This document shows positions 26,083-35,580 of a DNA stretch of 64,000 bases, piece by piece. Origin of the DNA: AP-15 sp963703745. Lineage in GTDB: Bacteria > Pseudomonadota > Alphaproteobacteria > ATCC43930 > CGMCC-115725. The stretch spans positions 620,001 through 684,000 of the forward strand of contig CAVPFL010000005.1 of NCBI GenBank assembly GCA_963703745.1, written 5' to 3'. The translations under genes were made by a program, and so were the position numbers. Below the pieces are notes generated by a model, which worked only from the letters and a program-made list of their open reading frames with translations, was not told where the DNA came from and ran no database searches. Positions within the stretch are counted from its first letter, which is position 1, and each line of letters starts with the position of its first letter.

Positions 26083-28575
26083 ATGGCTAAGCTCAGCTGC
26101 GCCCCGCGGCTCGTTGCGGTTCTCGGGCCGACCAATACCGGCAAGACTCACCTAGCCATCGATCGCATGCTCGGCCACCGCAGCGGCATGATCGGGTTCC
26201 CGCTACGGCTGCTCGCCCGAGAGAACTATGATCGGATCGCCAAGCTACGAGGAGCGCGCTCGGTTGCGCTAATCACCGGCGAGGAGAAAATCCTACCGCC
26301 GAACCCGTCATATTTCGTCTGCACTGCTGAATCGATGCCGCTTGATCGGCAAGTCGATTTCCTAGCAGTAGATGAGATTCAGCTATGCGCCGATCCGGAG
26401 CGCGGTCATGTCTTCACGTCGCGGCTCCTCCACGCCCGCGGTCTTGCGGAGACAATGTTCCTCGGTGCCGACACCATCAAGCCCTTCATGCGTCGGCTCC
26501 TCCGCGACGCGGAATATGTGAGTCGGCCGCGCTTATCGACACTCTCATATACCGGCCACAGAAAGGTGACGCGGTTGCCACCGCGGAGCGCCGTCGTTGC
26601 TTTCACGGTAGCAGACGTGTTCTCTCTCGCCGAACTCATCCGCCGTCAGCGAGGCGGGGCAGCAGTCGTTCTCGGCGCCCTCAGCCCGCGGGCGCGCAAC
26701 GCACAAGTCGGCATGTTCCAAGCCGGCGAGGTCGATTATCTCGTGGCCACCGATGCGATCGGGATGGGGCTTAACATGGATCTCGACCATGTTGCCTTTG
26801 CCAGGATCGACAAATTCGACGGCCGCGGTCCGCGCCCGCTCAATGCTGCCGAGATCGCTCAAATTGCAGGTCGCGCGGGGCGCCACATGAGCGACGGCAC
26901 CTTCGGCACCACCGCCGAGCAAGCGCCGCTAAGTTCGGAGATCGTTGAGGCGGTCGAGGCGCACCGGTTCGATCCGCTCACACGCTTAAATTGGCGCAAC
27001 ATCCGGCTGCGTTTCGAGTCGATCGCGGCACTACTGAAGAGCCTTGAAGAGCGCCCGTCGATCCCCGGCCTGGTCCAGGCCCGCGAAGCCGACGACCACC
27101 GCGCCCTACAGGCGCTCTCCGGCAATCAGGAAGTCGTTAAGTTGGCGGTACATCCCGGAGCCGTTCGCCTGCTGTGGGAGGTCTGTCAGATCCCCGATTT
27201 TCGCAAGGCTATGACCGACAGCCATATTCGGCTACTTGGTCAGTGCTTTCACCATTTGGCTGGCCTCGAGCAACGGCTCCCAACGGGTTGGATCGCGGGA
27301 CAGATGGCAAATCTCGACCGCCTCGATGGCGACATCGATACGCTGATGGCGCGCATTGCGCACATTCGAACCTGGACCTACATCACTCATCGCGGTGACT
27401 GGGTCGATAACGCGACAACATGGCAGGAGCGGGCCCGCGGTATCGAGGATCGGCTCTCAGATGCACTGCATGACCGCATCACGCAACGCTTCGTCGATCG
27501 ACGGTCGGCCTTGCTGATCCGCCAACTGGCATCTGAAGTCGAACTGGTGGCCTCGGTTTCGGATGCGGGAGAGGTCCGTGTCGAGGGGACCTATGTCGGC
27601 CAACTCGACGGATTGCAGTTCGCGCCCGACGCGGCCGACGGTGCCGAGGCGCGGATGCTGATCGCCGCCGCAGGCCGCGTGCTTCGGCAGGAAGCTGCCG
27701 CTCGCATACGGCGCCTCGTGGCGGATTCGGATGAGGTGTTCGCGATCGACCCCAACGGAATGTTGTGCTGGCGCGGTGGCACCGTGGGGAGATTGGCGGC
27801 GGGGGACCGGATGCTCACACCGCGGGTAGATCCCCTAACCGGCGACTTTGTTGAGGGTGAAGCGCGCGACAGGGTAAGACAGCGTCTGCAGGCTTTTCTG
27901 GGCGCTGAGATCGAGCGTCGGTTGGCACCGCTCTTCGCCGCACAAGCCTTGCCGCTCGGCAGTGTCGGACGGGGGCTCGTCTTTCACCTCACAGGCGAAC
28001 TCGGATGCGTCCCGAGAGCCGATGTCTATCATCAGCTCCGAGCTCTTGAATCGCCAGATCGAGTCGCGTTAAGCCGGCTCGGCCTTCGGTTCGGTATCGA
28101 GAGCGTTTATTTCGAGCCGATGCAGCGCACAGACATCGTGCATTTTCGCGCACTCTTGTGGGCAGTGCAACATGGGCGGCCAGTGCCACCGCTGCTGTCC
28201 AAACGATACCTCACCAAGGTGATCGAAATCGATCCGACGTTACCGGCCTCGTTCTATGCAGCGATAGGCCTGCGCGTGCTCGGCGGGCTCGCCTTGCGTC
28301 CCGACCGGTTGGAGCGGGCCGCAGCCGCAGCACGACGTCTTGCTCGCTCCGGTTCTTTCTCGGCGGACGACAAATTAGCGGCGATCTCGGGAGTCGAACG
28401 GCCCGCCCTGCGACGACTGCTCGCGGCGCTTGGCTACCGCGCGGTAATTCGCGCCGGCGAGGAGAAATTTAGCGGACCGCGGCGCGGCCGCCGCGATATT
28501 ATCAAAAGCCGCCATCGGTCGGCGTTGGCGGAAGGACACCCGTTCGCCAAGTTGCGGGAGTTGAAGCTCACTTGA
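26083..28575 (+). CDS. SUV3/MgpS-type DExH helicase
   Basis: 830-residue superfamily 2 helicase related to mitochondrial SUV3. Walker A is GPTNTGKTH (residues 15-23), motif II is VDEIQLCADPERGHVF, motif III-like LGADTIKP follows, and motif VI is QIAGRAGRH. The long C-terminal half is typical of the alphaproteobacterial branch. It probably unwinds RNA, although the bacterial substrate is not established. The S4-domain protein gene overlaps its stop codon, and FdxA and CarD genes follow 8 kb later; these are usually close neighbours in alphaproteobacteria. Confidence 0.88.
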   Translation: MAKLSCAPRLVAVLGPTNTGKTHLAIDRMLGHRSGMIGFPLRLLARENYDRIAKLRGARSVALITGEEKILPPNPSYFVCTAESMPLDRQVDFLAVDEIQLCADPERGHVFTSRLLHARGLAETMFLGADTIKPFMRRLLRDAEYVSRPRLSTLSYTGHRKVTRLPPRSAVVAFTVADVFSLAELIRRQRGGAAVVLGALSPRARNAQVGMFQAGEVDYLVATDAIGMGLNMDLDHVAFARIDKFDGRGPRPLNAAEIAQIAGRAGRHMSDGTFGTTAEQAPLSSEIVEAVEAHRFDPLTRLNWRNIRLRFESIAALLKSLEERPSIPGLVQAREADDHRALQALSGNQEVVKLAVHPGAVRLLWEVCQIPDFRKAMTDSHIRLLGQCFHHLAGLEQRLPTGWIAGQMANLDRLDGDIDTLMARIAHIRTWTYITHRGDWVDNATTWQERARGIEDRLSDALHDRITQRFVDRRSALLIRQLASEVELVASVSDAGEVRVEGTYVGQLDGLQFAPDAADGAEARMLIAAAGRVLRQEAAARIRRLVADSDEVFAIDPNGMLCWRGGTVGRLAAGDRMLTPRVDPLTGDFVEGEARDRVRQRLQAFLGAEIERRLAPLFAAQALPLGSVGRGLVFHLTGELGCVPRADVYHQLRALESPDRVALSRLGLRFGIESVYFEPMQRTDIVHFRALLWAVQHGRPVPPLLSKRYLTKVIEIDPTLPASFYAAIGLRVLGGLALRPDRLERAAAAARRLARSGSFSADDKLAAISGVERPALRRLLAALGYRAVIRAGEEKFSGPRRGRRDIIKSRHRSALAEGHPFAKLRELKLT

Positions 28576-28907
28576 GCAGAAGCGATTCGCCCGGACCGAC
28601 GAGCCGGCGTCTCGATCAGTGGCTGTGGTTCGCGCGCTTCGCCAAAAGCCGGTCGCTCGCCTCGCGCCTTTGCACGGCCGGAGCTATCATCCTCAACGGG
28701 GTCGTCGTCAGGAAGGCCCGACACCTGATCCGGATCGGCGATGTTATCGTCATCCCCCACGGAGTCATTTCCCGCACAATCCGGGTTAAGGCGCTTGGCT
28801 CGCGTCGCGGCCCCTCCAGCGAGGCGCAGTTGCTCTACGAAGAAGCCGCACCAGCAGGGGTGTTGGAACTCGATCCGCCATGGCGGCCGTTGCTGGCGGA
28901 TAACTAG
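28572..28907 (+). CDS. S4-domain RNA-binding protein (HslR-like)
   Basis: 111-residue protein with an N-terminal S4 fold (RRLDQWLWFARFAKSRS, then LCTAGAIILNG and ARHLIRIGDVI), like Hsp15/HslR, which binds stalled 50S-tRNA complexes or other structured RNA. The TTG start overlaps the helicase stop (TTGA), so expression is coupled to the helicase and the pair may act together on RNA. The last 30 residues are a charged tail. An alternative start further downstream would cut the S4 fold. Confidence 0.82.
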   Translation: MSRSDSPGPTSRRLDQWLWFARFAKSRSLASRLCTAGAIILNGVVVRKARHLIRIGDVIVIPHGVISRTIRVKALGSRRGPSSEAQLLYEEAAPAGVLELDPPWRPLLADN

Positions 28908-29612
28908 CGCGCCGGCAGACTTGCGGTCGTGTCGGAGGGGTGGGTAAGAGCAGCTTGACGAGAGGCTCATCTAGTTAACGCTGCGTTGGCTTGCGCTCCA
29001 TGTAGCACGCCCGCCACACAGTCCACTCATGCCTATGGTGCTGACCAGTTCGTCGACCGAACGGTCCGACACTTTTGGCTCTGCACGTCGACCAGCGAGT
29101 TTGAGTTGTGCCACCGGGGGTGATGTAGGCTGTGGCTGAGTAGCCCGCGGCAGCGATCGTCAAGAGTTTGGCGGCATTGGGCTACTTAACCACCGCGGTG
29201 GTCATCCGGATCGTCGATGGGGTTTGGCCCCCGAACCTCTGCCAAGCCGGGGAGCCGATGTTGACCGACGAGATGATCATCCTCCGAGTTCTATCCTTAA
29301 TCCGGCGTGTCCCCCGTCCGACCTGAACCTCTGATCGCTCAAGCGCGGCCGTCTCCAGCCTGATAGGCCTAGCCCTCTCTTCTGTTCCCGAAACAATTTG
29401 ATGCAGCTTCAGCCGGCGGATTTTTCCAAACTTCGACAACAGGGAATGAGCGAACCTCCCCAACTTGTGCAACAGCTCTTCCCACGAACAAGCCAGGCTC
29501 ACCTTTTCTGGAATATTTCTTGACCCGGTAGCGTTGTCGTTCAGGGAGATACGTGTAGATCGCTTCGCGTCCTAATGTGCGTATCGCGTAGTTATTGACA
29601 CGGTGAACAAAA
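28908..29612. other. Long intergenic region at the left edge of the glycosylation island
   Basis: About 700 bases with no ORF that resembles a known protein. Short open frames occur on both strands, but none has a convincing start or protein-like composition. It lies where the S4 gene would normally be followed by fdxA, so it probably represents the left junction of the inserted segment and may carry decayed sequence and the promoter for the sugar genes. Confidence 0.5.
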
Positions 29613-30617
29613 GTGAGCTCCAGCTCTGATTTGCGTCTCGAAGCTTTTAAAGGCGCTCGGGTGGTAATCACTGGTGGTCTAGGCTTTATCGGCTCAGCGT
29701 TGGCCCGGCGCCTTGTCGCGCTCGGTGCGGAGGTCCTCCTTTTTGACAGTATGATGCCAGAATATGGTGGCAATCTAGCTAACATCGCCGATATCCGCAA
29801 TCGGGTGGTAGTTAACATTGGCGATATCCGCAGTGGCTATGCTTTACAATATTTACTGACTGGTCAAGATTTCCTTTTCAACCTTGCGGCACAGACAAGC
29901 CATCTAGACTCAATGACCGCACCCGAAGATGATCTCGCGATAAACTGCGCAGCCCAACTCCAACTGTTGGAAGCATGCCGTGCCGTGAATCCGGGTATCA
30001 CCATCGTCCACGCCGGAACCCGCCAGATCTATGGCCGACCAAACTATCTCCCGGTCGATGAACGCCATCCACTGCGACCCGTCGATGTGAACGGGGTCAA
30101 TAAGATGGCCGGGGAAGCCTATCATCTGCTTTTTCGTGACGTTTATGGAATTAAGAGCCGCTCGTTGCGCTTGACCAACGTTTACGGGCCGGGGATGCGT
30201 ATCAAGGACGCTCGACAGACCTTTCTAGGCATCTGGTTGCGCCGGGTGATCCAGGGTGAGCCTTTCGAGGTCTGGGGTGGCGAGCAGCGCCGGGATCTGC
30301 TTTACGTCGACGACGCGGCCGAAGCCTTCCTCTTTGCCGCGGTTACTCGGGAGGCTGAGGGATTGGCACTCAATGTTGGTGGCGACGAACCATGCAATTT
30401 GGCGGATCTGGCCGAGGCGATCATCGCGGCTCATGGCGGAGGGAAATACGAAATCCGGGAGTTCCCGGCGGAGCGCAAGCGCATCGATATCGGTGACTTC
30501 GTAACCGACGACTACCGATTTCGCACAATCTCCGGCTGGTGCCCGCGCGTCCGCCTCGCCGATGGGCTTCGTCGCTCACTTCATTATTATCGTCGACATT
30601 TGGCGTGCTATCTGTGA
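29613..30617 (+). CDS. NAD-dependent nucleotide-sugar epimerase/dehydratase (extended SDR)
   Basis: 334-residue extended SDR enzyme, probably making or modifying a nucleotide sugar. The NAD-binding glycine motif is GGLGFIG (residues 21-27), with FNLAAQTSH and LRLTNVYGPG downstream as in UDP-glucose 4-epimerase relatives. The catalytic YxxxK is not standard: the segment reads DVNGVNKMAGE, with Asn160 where Tyr is expected and Lys164 retained. The GTG at 29613 is the likely start. It precedes a DegT-type aminotransferase by 6 bases, suggesting a route to an amino sugar. Confidence 0.82.
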   Translation: MSSSSDLRLEAFKGARVVITGGLGFIGSALARRLVALGAEVLLFDSMMPEYGGNLANIADIRNRVVVNIGDIRSGYALQYLLTGQDFLFNLAAQTSHLDSMTAPEDDLAINCAAQLQLLEACRAVNPGITIVHAGTRQIYGRPNYLPVDERHPLRPVDVNGVNKMAGEAYHLLFRDVYGIKSRSLRLTNVYGPGMRIKDARQTFLGIWLRRVIQGEPFEVWGGEQRRDLLYVDDAAEAFLFAAVTREAEGLALNVGGDEPCNLADLAEAIIAAHGGGKYEIREFPAERKRIDIGDFVTDDYRFRTISGWCPRVRLADGLRRSLHYYRRHLACYL

Positions 30618-30623
30618 GGGCTT

Positions 30624-31766
30624 GTGGCTGGGAAAACGCCTATTGGTCCGATCCTCCAGACCGACCCCCGCGCAAGCTATTTAGCGCAACAGCCCGCGAT
30701 TGACCGCGCCATATCTCGCGTCTTGGAGGGCGGCAGGTATATTCTTGGTAAAGAGGTCGAGTCCTTCGAGGCCGCCTTTGCCGATTTCGTCGGTGTTGCT
30801 CACGCCGTCGGCTGCGCAAGCGGGACGGACGCGATCGAGCTCGCTTTACGTGCGTGCAACATCGGTGTCGGTGATCTTGTGTTCACGGTATCGCATACGG
30901 CAGTCGCGACCGTCGCGGCAATCGAACGGGCCGGTGCGATGGCTGTGCTAATAGATGTCGAGCCGGGAACTTATACGATGGCGCCACACGAGCTTTCGCG
31001 AGCCCTGCAAGTATCGTACGGAGGGCGGCCTGCAGCGGTATTGCCCGTGCACCTCTATGGCCAACCGGCCGAGCTCTCCGCCCTTTGCGATCTTGCCAGC
31101 GCCAATGGCCTGCGTTTGATCGAGGACTGCGCGCAAAGCCATGGCGCGCTCTACCGCGGCCGACCGACCGGATCATTCGGCGACGTCGGGTGCTTTAGCT
31201 TTTACCCGACGAAAAACCTCGGTGCGCTAGGTGATGGCGGCATGGTCGTCACCAGGAACCCCGTTGTCGCCACAGCGTTGCGTGAAATACGGGAATATGG
31301 GTGGCGCGAGCGTTACGTCAGCGCCTGCGTCGGCGTCAATTCTCGTCTGGATTCGATCCAAGGTGCGATCCTTGGGGTCAAGCTCGGGAGCCTTGCGGCC
31401 GACAATGCGCGGCGGCGCACCATTGCCGACCGGTACGATTCCGGCCTGGCGAAGTTTCCGCTGACGCTTCCGAAGCGCCGTACCGATGCCACCCACGTCT
31501 TTCACCAATATGTGATCCGCCTCGCCGAGCGAGACCCCTTGCGCGACTGGTTGCACGCTGCGGGGATCGGTACCGGCATCCACTACCCGGTTCCGGTTCA
31601 TTTGCAGCCTGCGTATCGTGGACGTCTCGCTGCCGGCCCGTCAGGCCTCGGCGTAACTGAGCGCGCGGCACGACAGATATTAAGCCTGCCGATGTATCCA
31701 CAGATCTCCGAAGAGAAGATTGACCGCGTTATCACCCAAATTCAAGGATTTTTCAGCGGACTTTAG
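30624..31766 (+). CDS. DegT/DnrJ/EryC1/StrS sugar aminotransferase
   Basis: 380-residue PLP enzyme that aminates keto-sugars attached to nucleotides. Motifs include ASGTDAIELAL near residue 65, IEDCAQSHGA at 167-175 (PLP Asp), FYPTKNLGALGDGG with Schiff-base Lys197, and HVFHQYVIR toward the C-terminus. The start is GTG with GAGGG upstream. It lies in an operon with the epimerase/dehydratase, and both face convergently toward the glycosyltransferase genes. The exact sugar cannot be told; a 3- or 4-amino deoxy-sugar is likely from the family. Confidence 0.9.
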   Translation: MAGKTPIGPILQTDPRASYLAQQPAIDRAISRVLEGGRYILGKEVESFEAAFADFVGVAHAVGCASGTDAIELALRACNIGVGDLVFTVSHTAVATVAAIERAGAMAVLIDVEPGTYTMAPHELSRALQVSYGGRPAAVLPVHLYGQPAELSALCDLASANGLRLIEDCAQSHGALYRGRPTGSFGDVGCFSFYPTKNLGALGDGGMVVTRNPVVATALREIREYGWRERYVSACVGVNSRLDSIQGAILGVKLGSLAADNARRRTIADRYDSGLAKFPLTLPKRRTDATHVFHQYVIRLAERDPLRDWLHAAGIGTGIHYPVPVHLQPAYRGRLAAGPSGLGVTERAARQILSLPMYPQISEEKIDRVITQIQGFFSGL

Positions 31767-31888
31767 ATGAGCTAGTGAAAGCTGGCTCGCTCTTCTGTTG
31801 AGGAACAGCGCACTGCTGCCGATCGGCTAGATACCGGCAATTTGAGACGGGCCGAGGGGCTAGCTCCCAAGAAGATGAGAGAAGGCGT

Positions 31889-32893
31889 TCAAGCAAGCTC
31901 GCAGACCCAACCTGGTGACCCGTTCGCGGCTGGATCTCGGGGCTCGGTATGCAGCACTTCTTTCACCACAGATTGAGGCCGTTGGTTGGCGGTTAAATAG
32001 AGCCGGCCGAGGTATTCCCCGATGATGCCGAGGATCATGAGCTGCACGCCCGAGAGCAGCAGGACCGCAGCCATTAGCGAGGCCCACCCTGGCGGCGGGG
32101 ACGAAAACAGCGCCTCAGCAATCGCCACAGCCATCGCGACCGCTCCGAACGCGCTCAATGCGAACCCGGTTACCGTGCTGATCCTCAGAGGCATTACGGA
32201 AAAGTTGAAAAACATGTTCATCCATAACCGCAAGAGCCGGCGCAGCGTATAGTTGCTGCTGCCCGTAGCACGCGGAAGGTGGCTCACGAGCAGCCGATCG
32301 ATGTCATGCGTCACCTGAAGAATTAATCCATCGACATAAGGAAAGGGCCCCTCGTAGCGGACTATCTCCCGCGCAACGAACGCGGTCATGCAGCGGAAGC
32401 TCGACAGATACAGGCCTCTGGGCTTATCGAGGACGAAATCAGCAACCCGGTTCGCAAAGCGACTGGCCATATTGCGCCACACTGCGTGCCGCTTCTCGTA
32501 GTAATAGGTATAAACAACCTCCTTGCCATTGCGCTGGGCAAAAGCAAGTAGCCGTTGTACCTCCTCCGGCGGATTCTGTAAGTCATCGTCCATCGTGATG
32601 ACGTGTGCCCCATTCGCGTAACGCAGTCCCGCCAATACGGCATTATGCTCTCCGTAGTTGCGAGCCAAACTGACGATCGTCATCGGTACGCGCGCCTCGT
32701 CGAACAGAGCGTGACATACCGCAAGGCTGTCATCGCCGCTGCCGTCATTGACGAGCACGATCTCGTGTCCGCCCGCGATCGAGAGCTTCTCGAGCGCGTG
32801 AACCAAGCCGGCGATGCTGGTCGCCCCATTGTACACCGGAATCACGACCGACAGTGCGAGGCGATGCGGTACAGTCTCAAGGTTCTTAGCCAA
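31889..32893 (-). CDS. Membrane-anchored glycosyltransferase family 2 (GtrB/ArnC-like)
   Basis: 334-residue enzyme with an N-terminal GT-A domain (SVVIPVYNGA; VLVNDGSGDDS; MDDDLQNPPEE) and two C-terminal transmembrane helices (about residues 237-262 and 270-295). This is the layout of GtrB/ArnC enzymes that load sugars onto undecaprenyl phosphate at the inner membrane. The start codon overlaps the end of the methyltransferase gene by 8 bases. It could supply the lipid-linked sugar donor for the GT-C enzyme encoded upstream. Confidence 0.88.
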   Translation of the reverse strand: MAKNLETVPHRLALSVVIPVYNGATSIAGLVHALEKLSIAGGHEIVLVNDGSGDDSLAVCHALFDEARVPMTIVSLARNYGEHNAVLAGLRYANGAHVITMDDDLQNPPEEVQRLLAFAQRNGKEVVYTYYYEKRHAVWRNMASRFANRVADFVLDKPRGLYLSSFRCMTAFVAREIVRYEGPFPYVDGLILQVTHDIDRLLVSHLPRATGSSNYTLRRLLRLWMNMFFNFSVMPLRISTVTGFALSAFGAVAMAVAIAEALFSSPPPGWASLMAAVLLLSGVQLMILGIIGEYLGRLYLTANQRPQSVVKEVLHTEPRDPAANGSPGWVCELA

Positions 32894-33644
32894 GAGGGGC
32901 GTCCCCCTTGGTAGCGATCGCGATAACCGAGCCGCCGAATGGAAGTCTCAATCCTATTCTAAGCAAGGTGGTTTCGAAGGATGTCGCGACGCGAAACAGC
33001 AAGTCGATCAGGCGAGGATATTCCTTAACATCGCTGGTCGAACCGCCGCACGTCGGAAGAAGCTTTCGCGTTATCACCATCAACGGAAATAGCACGGCAT
33101 TCCAGTATGTAGCGTACACCATGCGGAAGCCGGCAGATTCTAATAGCCGGCACACGCCCTTAGTGGTGTAACGCCGGACATTGTGCACAGCAGCGTCATG
33201 TCGCGACATCATCCAGCTGTACGCCGGCACATTAATGACCAGGCAGCCGTTGTCCGCGAGACAGCGGCGGAATTGCAGCACGGCGGAGCGCTCATCGACG
33301 GCGCTATGGCACAACACGTCAATACTAAAAACCGCCGCAAATATCCCTTCCGGGAACGGCAGCGCGTTGATCGATCCGGCACACACTGGCATTGTGCTCT
33401 TGGCGGCCGCACGCTGGCAGGCTAACGGGTTGACGTCGAGCCCGAACAGAGCTCGATTGGGATAGCGGGCCGCCAGTTGTGCAAGGAAACCGCCCGTCCC
33501 ACAACCCGCATCCAGGATCGGTTGCCATCCGGCATCGAGCAGCGCTTGCTGCATTGACAGTGCCAACAGGTTCCGATGACTGGCGGCGAACCACCACATT
33601 CTGTCCTCGAGGTGGTCGAGCTTATGATATTCGGAACGCTCCAT
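32886..33644 (-). CDS. Class I SAM-dependent methyltransferase
   Basis: 252-residue methyltransferase from the ATG at 33644 (MERSEYHKLDHLEDRMWWF). SAM-binding motif I is LDAGCGTGGFLAQLA, followed by GLDVNPLAC and an INALPFPEGIFAAV segment (motif II). The C-terminal hydrophobic stretch (YWNAVLFPLMVITRKLL) is shared with methyltransferases near polyprenyl-glycosyltransferase genes. It overlaps the next gene by 8 bases, so it belongs to the same operon. The substrate is probably a glycan or lipid-linked sugar, by context only. Confidence 0.85.
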   Translation of the reverse strand: MERSEYHKLDHLEDRMWWFAASHRNLLALSMQQALLDAGWQPILDAGCGTGGFLAQLAARYPNRALFGLDVNPLACQRAAAKSTMPVCAGSINALPFPEGIFAAVFSIDVLCHSAVDERSAVLQFRRCLADNGCLVINVPAYSWMMSRHDAAVHNVRRYTTKGVCRLLESAGFRMVYATYWNAVLFPLMVITRKLLPTCGGSTSDVKEYPRLIDLLFRVATSFETTLLRIGLRLPFGGSVIAIATKGDAPLG

Positions 33645-33790
33645 CTGCCGTCCGTTGGGACTGGGTCGTGTCAGGTCCGATCGTGGCCGCACACCCAAAA
33701 CGCCAGCTCGGGCGTGGTTATTCCGCAGCGCCCTATCGGGTGCATGAAAAGAGGATCACGGGCTGGCCCATCTCCGCGAACGGCGCCAAT

Positions 33791-35440
33791 TCACCCCCCC
33801 AGCGATTGCGGTCCGGCGAATGTGCCGCGGCGATCGAGTACCACCGAGAGAAGAGCACCCATGCGCTCGACCCGGTAAACGAGCCGACCGGGCAGCGAAC
33901 GATCACAATTGTCTTTGGTGAACGCGATGAAGAAATCGGCCTGAACACGGTGGCGGGTGAAGCGGAAATTCGACGGAAAATAGTAGTCTGCAGAAATCGG
34001 AGGCCCGCACACAGCGACCGTGAACTCACGCTCCTCAAAATCGAGACCATACGCAGCTTGCAAATAATTCTCTAGACCCTGTACTGCCTCGGCGTAAGAG
34101 TTTGCCCAATAATCCAGTTTAAATTTGCGTTGAGCGCCTTCAACACCGCCGACAAAAGAATTATAATATACGTATTGATTTGGGTGCAACATTACCATGA
34201 TTGAAACATGACCGATGCCATAAATCAAAAGCAAAATATAGATCGGCCACCGGCACGGAAGGCGAGCCAGCCTGGTGCATGCCTGATCGGCTACAAGGGC
34301 CGCGGCAACTGTGATCAGCGGCAGTACAAAGATGAAATGGCGCATACCGTCGAATAGGACGGCCTTGATCACGATCGCAAAGGCGACTGGGAAGGAGATG
34401 CCCAGCCCCACGATGAAATATACCAGAACTGGTTCGCGATTAAGTTGAGTCCGCTTGTGCAAAATAACGGTGCCGGCAAGAATCGGAGCGCTCAGCAAAA
34501 GAATCAGGACGAGTTCGGGAAGGGCAAGGGCGATATACGTCGGCAGATAAGTCCAAGGAAGGTCGGACGCGCGGACAAACTGTCCGGCAAACAGAGTGCT
34601 GAATGGAAAGGTCTGATGCGAAAAAAAAGCGAGGGCGCGTAGCGGGTTCTCGATCGGGTCGGTCTGCGCCCAGGGCCAGAACAGCAGCATGACCGGATAA
34701 GCGAAGACTACAACCGGAAAAAAGACGCGCCAGAATGCAATCCCCGCGCTCTCGATCAGCAAAAAGCTTCGGCGCGCGGCGATTGTTCTCCAGAGGCCAT
34801 CGACAGCGAGCAAGAGACCTAAATAGCAAAGTAACATTAAGCCCCCCACCCGAACCCCCATCGTCATTCCGACAATCGCGCCGAACTTGAGCAGCGGCCC
34901 AAGCGGCGGTCGCGGGAGTAATGGCACGATCCGAACCATGTAGTAGGTCGCCCAGACGACCCCGACCGCGAAGGGGATATCCTTCGGGTTGTTGAACATT
35001 TGTCCGTAATAGTTTGGTGTCAAAAGGAGAAAGAGGGCGGCGAGAAACCCGACGCGCGCGCCGCCCATCGCGCGGCCGAGTTTGCAACAACCGACGAGAC
35101 CGAGAATTCCGACAAGGGCGTTGAGAAGATGCCGGGTTTCATAGATCCCGATCGGAGAAACTCGATTCAATGCGGCAGCAAGGGTATCGAAGATGGCTCC
35201 ATAGTTGTAGAGATCACGCCAATGAAGAGCATTATGGTCAACAAAACACGACAAATAATAATCGAGTACAAAGTTTCCATACCAGTTATGAGCGTCCTCG
35301 TCCCAAGTGACACCATAGTCACGAAAAGTGAGAAGCACAAGAACGATAGCAAGTATCGCCAGGCCGGAGGATAACCGGTGCCAAAATAACTCATCGGACA
35401 TGCGATGCCACGACGATACCTGGGTTGTTCTGGCAAACAT
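33791..35440 (-). CDS. Polytopic GT-C glycosyltransferase (ArnT/PMT-like)
   Basis: About 550-residue inner-membrane protein with some ten to twelve hydrophobic helices. The first periplasmic loop has FRDYGVTWDEDAHNWYG, the acidic motif expected of GT-C enzymes using polyprenyl-phosphate sugars, and a later loop has FNNPKDIPFA. The C-terminal 100 residues form a soluble domain. The start is uncertain: ATGs at 35440 and 35401 and a TTG at 35482 are possible, none with a strong ribosome-binding site. Its sequence is visibly more AT-rich than flanking core genes, supporting acquisition by transfer. Confidence 0.78.
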   Translation of the reverse strand: MFARTTQVSSWHRMSDELFWHRLSSGLAILAIVLVLLTFRDYGVTWDEDAHNWYGNFVLDYYLSCFVDHNALHWRDLYNYGAIFDTLAAALNRVSPIGIYETRHLLNALVGILGLVGCCKLGRAMGGARVGFLAALFLLLTPNYYGQMFNNPKDIPFAVGVVWATYYMVRIVPLLPRPPLGPLLKFGAIVGMTMGVRVGGLMLLCYLGLLLAVDGLWRTIAARRSFLLIESAGIAFWRVFFPVVVFAYPVMLLFWPWAQTDPIENPLRALAFFSHQTFPFSTLFAGQFVRASDLPWTYLPTYIALALPELVLILLLSAPILAGTVILHKRTQLNREPVLVYFIVGLGISFPVAFAIVIKAVLFDGMRHFIFVLPLITVAAALVADQACTRLARLPCRWPIYILLLIYGIGHVSIMVMLHPNQYVYYNSFVGGVEGAQRKFKLDYWANSYAEAVQGLENYLQAAYGLDFEEREFTVAVCGPPISADYYFPSNFRFTRHRVQADFFIAFTKDNCDRSLPGRLVYRVERMGALLSVVLDRRGTFAGPQSLGG

Positions 35441-35580
35441 AGAATTGCCAGCGAGCCAGGTCGTGAAAAAATTGATGCTCAAATTCCAGGAATCACTTCA
35501 GAGGAAGGGCCCGTTCCCTCTCTCAAGGTCGCAAGATCCGATCTCCTTCGACCCGTTTTGCGAAGCCGCGGTTCCCCGTC

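Noticed and set aside
29182..29502. Possible coding remnant in the 28.9-29.6 kb gap
   Set aside because: No start with a ribosome-binding site and no resemblance to any family; could not be supported.
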